A DNA stretch of 64,000 nucleotides from Mycobacterium sp. IS-3022. Its GTDB lineage: Bacteria; Actinomycetota; Actinomycetes; Mycobacteriales; Mycobacteriaceae. Of this stretch, positions 26,047 through 34,342 are shown piece after piece. Location of the stretch: NCBI RefSeq assembly GCF_001500065.1, contig NZ_LQIN01000045.1:1-64000 (forward strand), given 5' to 3'. The notes under the pieces are model-generated. The model searched no databases. It worked only from the letters and a program-made list of their open reading frames with translations, and had not been told where the DNA came from. The translations under genes and the position numbers were made by a program. Position 1 is the stretch's first letter. Each line of letters begins with the position of its first letter.

Positions 26047-26730
26047 TCATCCGCCCACTGCACGCCCGGAACCGAAAGCCCGTCCCCCGGCCCGCATGGC
26101 CAGTCGCACCCGGCTGATGCGGCCGAACCCCGGGCGCCCTTGACCCGCGATCTCGTAACCGCACACCCTGGCCTCCAGCCGGGCCGACGCCCCCTGCCAG
26201 TCACCGCCGGTGACCAGCAGGGTGCATCCCCTCTGCCGTGCCCGGGCCACCACCGCCCGCGCACGGCTTGCCGGCACGGATCGCCCGCGCAGGCCGAGCA
26301 CAACCAGGTCCATACCGTCCATCAGCACCGCGGCGACCTCGACCGGATCGGCCCCGGGTTCGGGGACGACCGCGATCCTGCTCAGGTCGGCACCCATCTC
26401 CACGGCCGCCAGCAGACCGGCGTCGGGTTGGCCGACGATCGCGGCATGCCCGCCGTCCGCCGTCACCGCCGCCACCATGCTCAGCAGTAGCGACCGGGCC
26501 CCGGTCACCACTGCCACGGTGCCGCGCGGCAACGGCGCGGAGGACAGTTCGGCGAGGGTTTCGGGCATCGGCAGCAAAGTTTCCGAGGTTGGAAGCCGAT
26601 CGACCGAGGGCGCCGCGCCGCGTCGGCCGGCACCGACCTTGCTGGAGACCGCCGCTATCTTGCGACGCAGGTGTTCTACCTGTTCAGCACGGGTAAGCTG
26701 GCGCTGATCCAGGCTGACGACAGCTGTCAC
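26047..26730 (-). CDS. imuA': SOS mutasome protein ImuA'
   Basis: A 227-residue RecA-fold-like protein equivalent to Rv3395c, needed with ImuB and DnaE2 for damage-induced mutagenesis. The GTG at 26730 is chosen because AGGAGG stands 7 bases before it, and the longer frame would run through the LexA box. The body contains a degenerate ATPase core (T-G-A-R-S-L-L-L-S-M-V, V-V-L-G-L-R-G) without a canonical Walker A. It abuts imuB directly. Confidence 0.9.
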   Translation of the reverse strand: MTAVVSLDQRQLTRAEQVEHLRRKIAAVSSKVGAGRRGAAPSVDRLPTSETLLPMPETLAELSSAPLPRGTVAVVTGARSLLLSMVAAVTADGGHAAIVGQPDAGLLAAVEMGADLSRIAVVPEPGADPVEVAAVLMDGMDLVVLGLRGRSVPASRARAVVARARQRGCTLLVTGGDWQGASARLEARVCGYEIAGQGRPGFGRISRVRLAMRAGGRAFGSGRAVGG

Positions 26731-26766
26731 ATCAGCACCTCCTGCATCGTCTGACTCACACGATTT

Positions 26767-26782
26767 TCGAATGTATGTTCGA
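26767..26782. promoter_or_regulatory. LexA (SOS) box upstream of imuA'-imuB
   Basis: TCGAATGTATGTTCGA matches TCGAAC-N4-GTTCGA at 11 of 12 defined positions. It lies 36 bases upstream of the imuA' GTG. With the box before dnaE2 it places all three mutasome genes under LexA. Confidence 0.9.
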
Positions 26783-26952
26783 TACGCCGAGTAAACACCT
26801 CCCCACCGACAAGCGTCAAGCGGACATCTTCCGGCGACTTCTTCCGGCAGCAGACGCAAACTGCCCCGAAACTGCGCCGAAAGCCGGCGTTTTGCGACCG
26901 CTCACCGAAGAGGCCGGGGCCCGCCCGCGCCCTCGCCGCCATCGACAATTGA

Positions 26953-26989
26953 TGACATTGACAAATGTCACCAATCGGTGGTGTACTTC
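26953..26989 (+). promoter_or_regulatory. MerR-type promoter and operator dyads of the SDR-diiron-BVMO operon
   Basis: A perfect 7-bp inverted repeat TGACATT-GACA-AATGTCA lies at 26953-26970. Within it, TTGACA (26958-26963) can act as -35. A TAC-type -10 (TACTTC, 26984-26989) follows after 20 bp, the long spacer favoured by MerR-family activators, and a second dyad CACC-AATC-GGTG (26969-26980) sits inside that spacer. The operon's last gene is a MerR regulator. Confidence 0.55.
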
Positions 26990-27031
26990 AATGGTGCTCA
27001 ACGATGCGCCGGTGCTTGCGTGGGTGACGCG

Positions 27032-27853
27032 ATGATCTTCGGACGCAAGCGAAGTCGCGACGCCGCGGCTGTCATCACCGGCGCCGGCAGCGGCATCGGC
27101 GCCGCCTTCGCCATCGAACTCGCCAACCGCGGCGGCCGGGTGGTGTGCAGCGATATCAACGAAAACGCCGCCCGCACAACGGCAGACGCGATCAAAGCCG
27201 ATGGCGGGCAGGCGATATCGATGCGTTGCGACGTCACCCGCATCGACGATGTCACCGCGCTGGCCGACGAGGCGCAATCCTGGTTCGACGGTTCGCCCAC
27301 CGTGGTGATCAACAACGCCGGCGTCGGCGCCGGCGGGCTACCGATCGGCCAGGTGAGCCTCGACGACTGGCGCTGGGTGCTCGACATCAACCTGTGGGGT
27401 CCGATCCACGGCTGCCACGTGTTCGCACCGATCCTGCGCGACGCTGGTTACGGCGGCATCATCAACGTCGCCTCGGCCGCCGCGTTCGGCGCGGCCCCGG
27501 GGATGGCCGCCTACAACGTCAGCAAAGCGGGGGTGCTGTCGTTGTCGGAGACCCTGGCCGCAGAACTGAGTGGCACCGGCGTGCACGTCACGGCGCTGTG
27601 CCCGACTTTCGTCAAGACCAACATCGTCCAGTCCGGCCGTATCTCGGCCAGGTCCACCCAGTTGGCCGACCGGCTGATGCGCTGGACCGGCTTCTCGCCG
27701 GCCCGGGTGGCGCGCGTCTGCTTGGACACCCTCGACCGCGGCGGCCTGTACTGCATGCCGCAACCCGACGCCCGAATCGGCTGGGGCATCAAGAGATTCA
27801 CGCCGACGGCGTACACCCGCGCCGTCGGTCTCACCAACCGCGTCACCACCTAG
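27032..27853 (+). CDS. Short-chain dehydrogenase/reductase
   Basis: A 273-residue classical SDR. It shows the cofactor motif T-G-A-G-S-G-I-G, N-N-A-G-V, the catalytic S-A-A-A/Y-N-V-S-K set and a C-terminal extension (T-P-T-A-Y-T-R-A-V-G). The aspartate after the second strand (C-S-D-I-N) suggests NAD(H) preference. It is the first gene of an accessory operon with a diiron protein and a Baeyer-Villiger-type enzyme, so it probably oxidises or reduces an alcohol or ketone of the same pathway. The ATG at 27032 is preferred; its ribosome-binding site is weak. Confidence 0.85.
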   Translation: MIFGRKRSRDAAAVITGAGSGIGAAFAIELANRGGRVVCSDINENAARTTADAIKADGGQAISMRCDVTRIDDVTALADEAQSWFDGSPTVVINNAGVGAGGLPIGQVSLDDWRWVLDINLWGPIHGCHVFAPILRDAGYGGIINVASAAAFGAAPGMAAYNVSKAGVLSLSETLAAELSGTGVHVTALCPTFVKTNIVQSGRISARSTQLADRLMRWTGFSPARVARVCLDTLDRGGLYCMPQPDARIGWGIKRFTPTAYTRAVGLTNRVTT

Positions 27854-27863
27854 GAGGTTCCCG

Positions 27864-28796
27864 ATGACCCCCAAGACCAAGATCGACATGGACGCGATGC
27901 TGGCCAAGATCAAAGACCGGCAGTGGGCGTTGGCCGACATCGACTGGGACGCCCCGGGCGCCGAGTTGATCACCGACGAGCAGCGCCCGAAGTTGAAGGC
28001 CTTCATGGCCGACCTGTGCTGGATCGAGAACATCGGGGCACGCGGGTTCGCGGCGCTGGCCAAGAAGGCGCCGACGCCGACGATCGCGGAGATCTACCGC
28101 TACTTCCATGCCGAGGAGCAACGGCACGCCAACGCCGAACTGGCGCTGATGAAGCGGTGGGGCATGCTCGAAGACGGTGAGGTCCCCGAACCCAACGTCA
28201 ACATCCGGCTGGCCATCGACTGGCTGGACCGCTGGGCGGACGACATGCCGCTGTCGCTGCTCGGCACCGTCATTCCGATGCTCGAAGTCGCCCTCGACGG
28301 CGCGCTGCTGAAGTTTCTGCTCGACGAGGTGCACGACCCCGTGTGCCATCGGGTGTTCGAAAAGATCAACAACGACGAATCCCGGCATCTGGTAGTCGAT
28401 TTCGAGGTGCTCGACATGATCGGCCATGCCAGGATCCGGCGGTTGCTGATTGACTTCGTCGGCCACAACGCCACTCCGGGGCTGATCATCGGTGCGGTCA
28501 TGGGTGCACCGTTGATAAACAGGATCCGCAACGAGATCGTCGCCATGGGCATGGAGCCGGAGCGGCTGTACCGGGCGGTGAAGCGGTTCAAGGAACTAGG
28601 CGATCGCGGCGAGTACACCAGCCGGGTGCCGACATACCGCTTCCTGCGGCGCTACGCCGGCGTTGTCACCAACCCGCGCCACCCCTACCACTTCCTTGCC
28701 AACTCCATGGTGTGGCTGTCCGACCGGTATCCGAGGCCATTGCTGCCGTCGGTGCCCAGCTGGGTCAAAGAGGTCACCCACGAGCCGGCGGCCTGA
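27864..28796 (+). CDS. Ferritin-like diiron protein (unknown substrate)
   Basis: A 310-residue mostly helical protein. Likely diiron ligands form the classic set: E55, E85 with H88 (A-E-E-Q-R-H), E141, and E172 with H175 (D-E-S-R-H). This fits a ferritin-like oxidase, hydroxylase or decarbonylase fold; I cannot name the reaction. A GGAGG-like site (TAGGAGGTTCCCG) precedes the ATG. It lies 10 bases after the SDR and 1 base before the flavoprotein gene, so the three are co-transcribed. A role in oxidising a hydrocarbon or fatty substrate is inference. Confidence 0.75.
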   Translation: MTPKTKIDMDAMLAKIKDRQWALADIDWDAPGAELITDEQRPKLKAFMADLCWIENIGARGFAALAKKAPTPTIAEIYRYFHAEEQRHANAELALMKRWGMLEDGEVPEPNVNIRLAIDWLDRWADDMPLSLLGTVIPMLEVALDGALLKFLLDEVHDPVCHRVFEKINNDESRHLVVDFEVLDMIGHARIRRLLIDFVGHNATPGLIIGAVMGAPLINRIRNEIVAMGMEPERLYRAVKRFKELGDRGEYTSRVPTYRFLRRYAGVVTNPRHPYHFLANSMVWLSDRYPRPLLPSVPSWVKEVTHEPAA

Positions 28797-28797
28797 C

Positions 28798-30282
28798 ATG
28801 GAGATCCACGACACGCTGATCGTCGGTGCCGGGTTCACCGGAATCGGCGCGGCGATCAAGCTCTCCGAGGCGGGGGTGGAGGACTTCGTCATACTCGAAC
28901 GCGGTGACCAGGTCGGCGGCACCTGGCGCGACAACACTTATCCCGGTGCGGCATGCGACATTCCATCGCTGCTGTACTCATTCTCGTTCGTCAGGAATCC
29001 GAACTGGTCGCGGTCTTATTCGCCGGGCGAGGAGATCCGCGCGCACATCGAGGACATGGTCGACGATTTCGGCCTTCGCCACCGCATCAGGTTCGGGGTC
29101 GAGGTGAACGCCCTGCACTTCGACGAGACCGACGGCGTGTGGACGGTGAAAGCCAAGGGACGTAAACGCTTTCGGGCGCGCACCGTCGTCATGGCATCCG
29201 GGCCGCTGCCGGACCACAAGTGGCCCGACATCCGCGGCCTCGAAACCTACCGGGGCCATAAGATCCACAGCGCACGATGGGATCACGACTACGACTTCAC
29301 CGGCAAGCGGGTGGCCGTCGTCGGCACGGGCGCCAGCGCGGTGCAGATTGTGCCCGAACTGGTGAAGCGGGCCGACTTCGTCAAGGTCTTCCAGCGCACG
29401 CCGGGCTGGGTGCTGCCCCGGCTGGACATCGCCACGCCGGCTGCCGCGCAGACCCTGTTCGCGAAAGTGCCTGCGGCGCAGGAGATCGCGCGGCAGGCGT
29501 TGTTCTGGGGTCACGAGCTCACCGCGACCGCGCTGGTGTGGGACACCCCGCTCACTGGGCTGGTCGCCCGGCTGGGCAAGGCGCACTTGCGGTTACAGGT
29601 CAAGGATCCGTGGCTGCGCCGCCAGCTCACACCCGACTTCACCCCGGGCTGCAAGCGGATGTTGGTGTCCAGTGACTACTATCCGGCGCTGCAACGGGAC
29701 AATTGCAAGCTCATCGACTGGCCGATCGCGACCATGAGCCCGGCCGGCATCCGCACCAGCGACGGCGTCGAACACCACTTGGACTGTGTGGTTTTCGCCA
29801 CCGGTTACGACGTTCATCTGACCGGACCGCCGTTTCCGGTGACCGGCATCGGTGGCCGCAACCTAAGCGAGGACTGGGCCGGCGGTGCACAGGCCTACAA
29901 GAGCGTCAACGCCCACGGCTATCCCAACCTGTTCTTCATGACGGGTCCGAACTCCGGCCCGGGCCACAACTCGCTTCTGGTCTACGTCGAAGGCCAACTC
30001 GACTACACCGTTCGGGCGATCACCACCATCCTTCGCGAACACCTTCGTTATCTCGATGTGCGCGAGGACGTCCAGCGGCGCTACAACGAGCAGATCCAGA
30101 AGCGGCTGACCAAGACCACCTGGATGTCGGGTTGCCGCAGTTGGTACCTGACCGCCGACGGCTTCAACGCGTCGATGTACCCGGGCTTCGCCACCCAGTA
30201 TCTTCGACAGATGCGGGACTTCCGGCTGGACGACTACGTCGCGGTAGCGCGCGACGCCTACGCGGTCACGACACCGGCCTGA
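28798..30282 (+). CDS. Flavin-containing monooxygenase, Baeyer-Villiger type
   Basis: A 494-residue FAD/NADPH monooxygenase. The FAD site is G-A-G-F-T-G-I-G near the N-terminus, and G-T-W-R-D-N-T-Y-P-G-A-A-C-D is typical of class B enzymes. The fingerprint F-x-G-x3-H-x3-W appears as Y-R-G-H-K-I-H-S-A-R-W-D, and the NADPH site is G-T-G-A-S-A. It resembles BVMOs such as MymA/EthA relatives. It starts 1 base after the diiron gene and ends 1 base before the MerR gene. The substrate is unknown; an alkyl ketone made by the preceding SDR is a reasonable guess. Confidence 0.87.
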   Translation: MEIHDTLIVGAGFTGIGAAIKLSEAGVEDFVILERGDQVGGTWRDNTYPGAACDIPSLLYSFSFVRNPNWSRSYSPGEEIRAHIEDMVDDFGLRHRIRFGVEVNALHFDETDGVWTVKAKGRKRFRARTVVMASGPLPDHKWPDIRGLETYRGHKIHSARWDHDYDFTGKRVAVVGTGASAVQIVPELVKRADFVKVFQRTPGWVLPRLDIATPAAAQTLFAKVPAAQEIARQALFWGHELTATALVWDTPLTGLVARLGKAHLRLQVKDPWLRRQLTPDFTPGCKRMLVSSDYYPALQRDNCKLIDWPIATMSPAGIRTSDGVEHHLDCVVFATGYDVHLTGPPFPVTGIGGRNLSEDWAGGAQAYKSVNAHGYPNLFFMTGPNSGPGHNSLLVYVEGQLDYTVRAITTILREHLRYLDVREDVQRRYNEQIQKRLTKTTWMSGCRSWYLTADGFNASMYPGFATQYLRQMRDFRLDDYVAVARDAYAVTTPA

Positions 30283-30283
30283 C

Positions 30284-31213
30284 GTGACAGGACGGCAGCC
30301 GCGACCGCCGGCGGGACCGATCTCGGCGATCCTCAACGGGCTTCGGCGAGCGGACAAACGGGTGCGCCGCAGTTCACGCGATGTGGTCGCGACGGCGGTC
30401 TCGCAGCTGTTCGACGCCGCCGTGCAACCCCACGGTGTCGAGGCGTCCGGCGAGTACCGCATCGAGGAACTCGCTCGGTTGGCCGGCACCACCACCCGCA
30501 ACATCCGGGTGTACCGCGATCGTGGTCTGCTGCACCCGCCGCTGCGGGTGGGCCGGATCGCACTGTTCAACGACACCCATCTGACCCGGTTGCGGCTGAT
30601 CACGTCGCTGCTGGACCGCGGCTACAACATCTCGCACGTGCGCGAGATGTTGTCGGCGTGGGAGCAGGGCAAGGGCGTCGGCGAGATCCTCGGGCTGGAG
30701 TCGGCGATCGCGGGCAGCTGGGCGACGGAGAAGCCCGAGCGGATGAGCGTCGCCGACGCCAGGCGGCTGGTCGACGACGACCCTGGTTTCGACCGGATGG
30801 TCGGGCTCGGCGTGATCAAGCTGGAGGACGGGGAGGCCGTCATCGTCCGGCCCAAGCTCATCGAGGCGTTCAACGACATCCGCCAGTACGGCGTCGGCAC
30901 CGACAAGCTGATCGACCTGCACGAGCGGATCGCCCCGCTGATCGACCAGATCAGCGGCATCCTGGTGCAGGCGGGCATCGAGGAGGTGCTGCACCGCATC
31001 AACCCGGGCGCCGCGCTACCGCCGGACACCGAGATCGCCGAACTGATCACCATGCTCGTGCGGTTCCGCACCCAGGCGGTGTCGGCGGTGTCGGCGACCT
31101 TGGCGTTCTCGATCGAGTCGACGATCGAGTCGCTGGTCGGTGAGATCCTCGGCGACGTCATCGAGAAGGACGCCGGAGGCAAGGGCGAGGAAATCAAGGG
31201 CGAGCAGACGTGA
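30284..31213 (+). CDS. MerR-family transcriptional regulator
   Basis: A 309-residue regulator. After a 60-residue N-terminal extension comes a MerR winged helix-turn-helix: Y-R-I-E-E-L-A-R-L-A-G-T-T-T-R-N-I-R-V-Y followed by D-R-G-L-L-H-P-P and H-L-T-R-L-R-L-I-T-S-L-L-D. The long C-terminal region is all-helical and probably senses a ligand. It uses GTG and is the last gene of the operon, so it likely controls the promoter at 26953-26989 with feedback. Confidence 0.87.
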   Translation: MTGRQPRPPAGPISAILNGLRRADKRVRRSSRDVVATAVSQLFDAAVQPHGVEASGEYRIEELARLAGTTTRNIRVYRDRGLLHPPLRVGRIALFNDTHLTRLRLITSLLDRGYNISHVREMLSAWEQGKGVGEILGLESAIAGSWATEKPERMSVADARRLVDDDPGFDRMVGLGVIKLEDGEAVIVRPKLIEAFNDIRQYGVGTDKLIDLHERIAPLIDQISGILVQAGIEEVLHRINPGAALPPDTEIAELITMLVRFRTQAVSAVSATLAFSIESTIESLVGEILGDVIEKDAGGKGEEIKGEQT

Positions 31214-31215
31214 AC

Positions 31216-31243
31216 TGCCCCGAAAACCAGCGAAAATGGGGCA
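31216..31243. terminator. Possible bidirectional terminator between merR gene and guaA
   Basis: TGCCCC and GGGGCA form a 6-bp stem around a 16-base A-rich loop in the 82-base convergent gap. There is no clear T-tract, so termination strength is doubtful. Confidence 0.35.
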
Positions 31244-31295
31244 CTTCCCGTTCCGCTACCTGCGGTGTGGGCCCAGCTCGCCAAAGGAGGGAAGA

Positions 31296-32855
31296 TCACT
31301 CCCACTCGATGGTGCCGGGCGGTTTGCTCGTCACGTCCAGCACCACCCGGTTGACCTCCGCCACCTCGTTGGTGATGCGGGTCGAGATGCGTTCGAGCAC
31401 TTCGTAAGGCACCCGAGTCCAGTCGGCGGTCATGGCGTCCTCGCTGGACACCGGACGCAGCACGATCGGATGCCCGTACGTCCGGCCGTCGCCCTGCACG
31501 CCCACCGACCGGATGTCGGCCAGCAGCACGACGGGGCACTGCCAGATCTGGTTGTCGAGCCCGGCCGCGGTCAGTTCCTCGCGGGCGATCGCATCGGCGC
31601 GACGCAGCGTCTCCAGCCGCGACGCGGTGACTTCGCCGACAATCCGGATACCCAAGCCGGGGCCCGGAAACGGTTGGCGCGCAACGATTTCCTCGGGCAG
31701 ACCCAGCTCACGGCCGACCGCCCGCACCTCGTCCTTGAACAGCAACCGCAGCGGCTCGACCAAGGTGAACTTCAGGTCGTCGGGCAGGCCCCCGACGTTG
31801 TGGTGGCTCTTGATGTTCGCGGTGCCCGAACCTCCGCCGGACTCCACCACGTCGGGATACAGCGTGCCCTGCACCAGGTACTCGATATCGGCGCCGTCGT
31901 CGCTGACGAGGCCGCGCACCGCCCCTTCGAACGCCCGGATGAACTCCCTGCCGATGACCTTGCGTTTGCCTTCCGGGTTGGTCACCCCCGTCAGCGCCTC
32001 GAGAAACCGGTCGGCGACGTCGACGGTGACCAGGTTGGCGTGGGTGGCGGCAACGAAGTCACGCTGCACCTGCGCGCGCTCCCCCGCCCGCAGCAGGCCG
32101 TGGTCGACGAACACGCACGTCAACCGGTCGCCGATGGCCCGTTGCACGAGCGCGGCGGCCACCGCGGAGTCCACCCCGCCGGACAGCCCGCAGATGGCCC
32201 GTCCGTCGCCGATCTCCTCGCGCACCTGCTCGACGAGCGCCTCGGCGATGTTGGCCGGCGTCCAGGTCGAGTCGATCCCGGCGAACTCGTGCAGGAAGCG
32301 ACTCAACACCTGCTGACCGTGCGGCGTGTGCATCACCTCGGGGTGGTACTGCACACCGGCCAGTCGCCGACCCCGATTCTCGAACGCCGCGACCGGCGCA
32401 CCGGTGCTGGCGGCCACCACCTCGAAGCCCGCGGGAGCCTCGGTGACCGCGTCGCCATGGCTCATCCATACCGGCTGCGTCGCCGGCAGATCCGAATGCA
32501 GTTCTCCGCCAGTGACTTTCAACTCGGTGCGGCCGTACTCGCGCGTCCCGGTGCGAGCGACGGTTCCACCGAGCACCTGTGCCATCGCCTGAAAGCCGTA
32601 GCAGATGCCGAACACCGGTACGTCCAAGTCGAACAGCTCCGGGTTCAGCCGCGGGGCGCCGTCCTCGTAGACACTGGCCGGCCCGCCGGAGAGCACGATG
32701 GCCTGAGGGTCACGGGCCTTGATCTCCTCGACGCTGGCGGTGTGCGGGATCACCTCGGAATACACCCGCGCCTCGCGGACCCGGCGAGCGATCAACTGCG
32801 CGTACTGCGCTCCGAAATCGACAACCAGTACGGGTCGGGGAGATCCTGATGTCAC
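31296..32855 (-). CDS. guaA: GMP synthase (glutamine-hydrolysing) GuaA
   Basis: A 519-residue two-domain enzyme converting XMP to GMP. The class I glutamine amidotransferase domain has nucleophile C85 (F-G-I-C-Y-G-F-Q) with H171 and E173 (Y-H-P-E-V). The ATP pyrophosphatase domain has the PP-loop S-G-G-V-D-S at 225-230, and the dimerisation domain ends K-P-P-G-T-I-E-W-E. Start is GTG at 32855. It completes guanine nucleotide synthesis with guaB2, also in this window. Confidence 0.96.
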   Translation of the reverse strand: MTSGSPRPVLVVDFGAQYAQLIARRVREARVYSEVIPHTASVEEIKARDPQAIVLSGGPASVYEDGAPRLNPELFDLDVPVFGICYGFQAMAQVLGGTVARTGTREYGRTELKVTGGELHSDLPATQPVWMSHGDAVTEAPAGFEVVAASTGAPVAAFENRGRRLAGVQYHPEVMHTPHGQQVLSRFLHEFAGIDSTWTPANIAEALVEQVREEIGDGRAICGLSGGVDSAVAAALVQRAIGDRLTCVFVDHGLLRAGERAQVQRDFVAATHANLVTVDVADRFLEALTGVTNPEGKRKVIGREFIRAFEGAVRGLVSDDGADIEYLVQGTLYPDVVESGGGSGTANIKSHHNVGGLPDDLKFTLVEPLRLLFKDEVRAVGRELGLPEEIVARQPFPGPGLGIRIVGEVTASRLETLRRADAIAREELTAAGLDNQIWQCPVVLLADIRSVGVQGDGRTYGHPIVLRPVSSEDAMTADWTRVPYEVLERISTRITNEVAEVNRVVLDVTSKPPGTIEWE

Positions 32856-32907
32856 CGGGCCAGTCTAGTTGGCGGCGTCGAGGCCAGACGCCCCAGCGCG
32901 GTGCGCG

Positions 32908-33234
32908 TCACATGTCGTACGACATACCGCCCGCAACGGCGATGATCCCGTAGATGACGATGACGATCACGCCGGCGATCGCACCCCATATCGCCCACTT
33001 CTTCGCGTCGTCCGACGCCTTCTGCGCCTGCGCGTACTGCCCCTGCGCCCACAACCCGGACACCTTGCTGGCGTACACGATCGACACGATGCCAAACGGC
33101 AAGCAGCACAACACCGTGACGAGGATTCCCCACACGAGGTTGCTGTCGGGCTGCTGCGCGGGAACACCGCCGGGCGGCGGGCCGTACCCCTGCGGAGGCG
33201 GGGGCGGGGGCGGAGACTGCGGCGGATAAGTCAT
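32908..33234 (-). CDS. CD225/dispanin-family small membrane protein
   Basis: A 108-residue protein with a Pro/Gly/Tyr-rich cytosolic N-terminus and two transmembrane segments: a re-entrant-like N-L-V-W-G-I-L-V-T-V-L-C-C-L-P-F-G-I-V-S-I-V-Y motif and a C-terminal helix. The motif C-C-L-P-x-G-I-V-S-I-V-Y-A-S-K-V then D-A-K-K-W-A is the CD225 signature. Function in bacteria is unknown. The ATG at 33234 follows AAGGGA; the frame extends upstream but that part is not conserved-looking. The 340-base stretch up to the next gene holds no recognisable feature. Confidence 0.8.
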   Translation of the reverse strand: MTYPPQSPPPPPPPQGYGPPPGGVPAQQPDSNLVWGILVTVLCCLPFGIVSIVYASKVSGLWAQGQYAQAQKASDDAKKWAIWGAIAGVIVIVIYGIIAVAGGMSYDM

Positions 33235-33574
33235 CGGTGTCCCTTTTCTCGAGTAGCGCCTGCGGGTGGGAACCGGCAAGCCCGCTCAATATAAGGCACC
33301 GGTTTGCTGTGTGCGTCAATTTCAGTTCAACGCCGTAACCGCGCCGTCGAACGCTTGTCGCCACCGTCACTTCGCCTCCGCAGCCGAAACGATATGCGCG
33401 CCAGACATCTAACGATGCCGGACATCGAGTCACGTCCCGGTGATTCGCCTCGCGCCCGCGTCGTCGGCGCCCACATCGCACGCTCGACCGCGTGATCGGC
33501 ACCCCTGCGCGCCTTCGCTGCAGTAAGTTCCTCGATGCGCAAGCATGCCCGCACGCGATAACGGGAATGGGTTA

Positions 33575-34342
33575 ATGGTGCCTGGAACCGAAGAGCTGAC
33601 GGAAAAACTAGGTCTGCCCGCCGGGATCCGCGCGGTGCTGTTCGACCTCGACGGCGTGCTCACGGACACCGCGAGCGTCCACAAAAAGGCGTGGAAGGCG
33701 ATGTTCGACGACTTCCTTCGACGGCGGGCTGAGCGCACCGGCGAGTTGTTCACACCGTTCGACGTGCACACCGACTACCTGAGCTACGTCGACGGCAAGA
33801 AGCGGGAGGACGGCGTGCGGTCATTCCTACTGAGCCGGGGCATCGAGTTGCCCGACGGTGGCCCGGACGACGCGACCGAGCGCGAAACCGTGTCCGGGCT
33901 GGGCAACAGGAAGAACGAGATGTTCCAGCGCGTCCTGCAGACCGACGGTGTCGAGGTGTTCGAGGGATCGCGCCGTTATCTGGAGGCCGCCGCGAACGCC
34001 GGACTGGGGATCGCGGTGGTCTCCTCGAGCGCCAACACACGCGAGGTACTCGAATTGACGGGGCTGGCGCAATACGTGCGACACCGGGTGGACGGTGTCG
34101 TGCTGCGGGAGGAGAACATCGCCGGAAAGCCCGCACCCGATTCGTTCCTGCGGGCCGCGGAACTTCTCGGCGTCGAACCCGAACACGGCGCGGTGTTCGA
34201 AGACGCGCTGTCCGGCGTCGCGGCAGGACGGGCCGGACACTTCGGTCTGGTGGTCGGCGTCGACCGGGTGGGGCAAGCAGAAGCGTTGCGACGCAACGGG
34301 GCCGACGTCGTGGTGTCCGACCTGGCGGAGCTGCTCACATGA
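33575..34342 (+). CDS. HAD-family beta-phosphoglucomutase
   Basis: A 255-residue HAD hydrolase of the beta-phosphoglucomutase group: motif I F-D-L-D-G-V-L-T-D-T, cap domain with N-R-K-N, motif II V-S-S-S-A-N-T, K-P-A-P-D-S-F and motif III V-F-E-D-A-L-S-G-V. It probably isomerises beta-glucose-1-phosphate made by the GH65 phosphorylase whose ATG overlaps its stop (ATGA). An in-frame ATG at 33545 would add 10 residues; the one at 33575 has a weak GGGA site. It corresponds to Rv3400. Confidence 0.88.
   Translation: MVPGTEELTEKLGLPAGIRAVLFDLDGVLTDTASVHKKAWKAMFDDFLRRRAERTGELFTPFDVHTDYLSYVDGKKREDGVRSFLLSRGIELPDGGPDDATERETVSGLGNRKNEMFQRVLQTDGVEVFEGSRRYLEAAANAGLGIAVVSSSANTREVLELTGLAQYVRHRVDGVVLREENIAGKPAPDSFLRAAELLGVEPEHGAVFEDALSGVAAGRAGHFGLVVGVDRVGQAEALRRNGADVVVSDLAELLT

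Noticed and set aside
31140..32849. 569-codon plus-strand frame over guaA
   Set aside because: Antisense to guaA, whose active-site motifs are all present.
33280..33544. 63-codon plus-strand ORF upstream of the beta-phosphoglucomutase gene
   Set aside because: Arg-rich, no ribosome-binding site and no family features; treated as intergenic.
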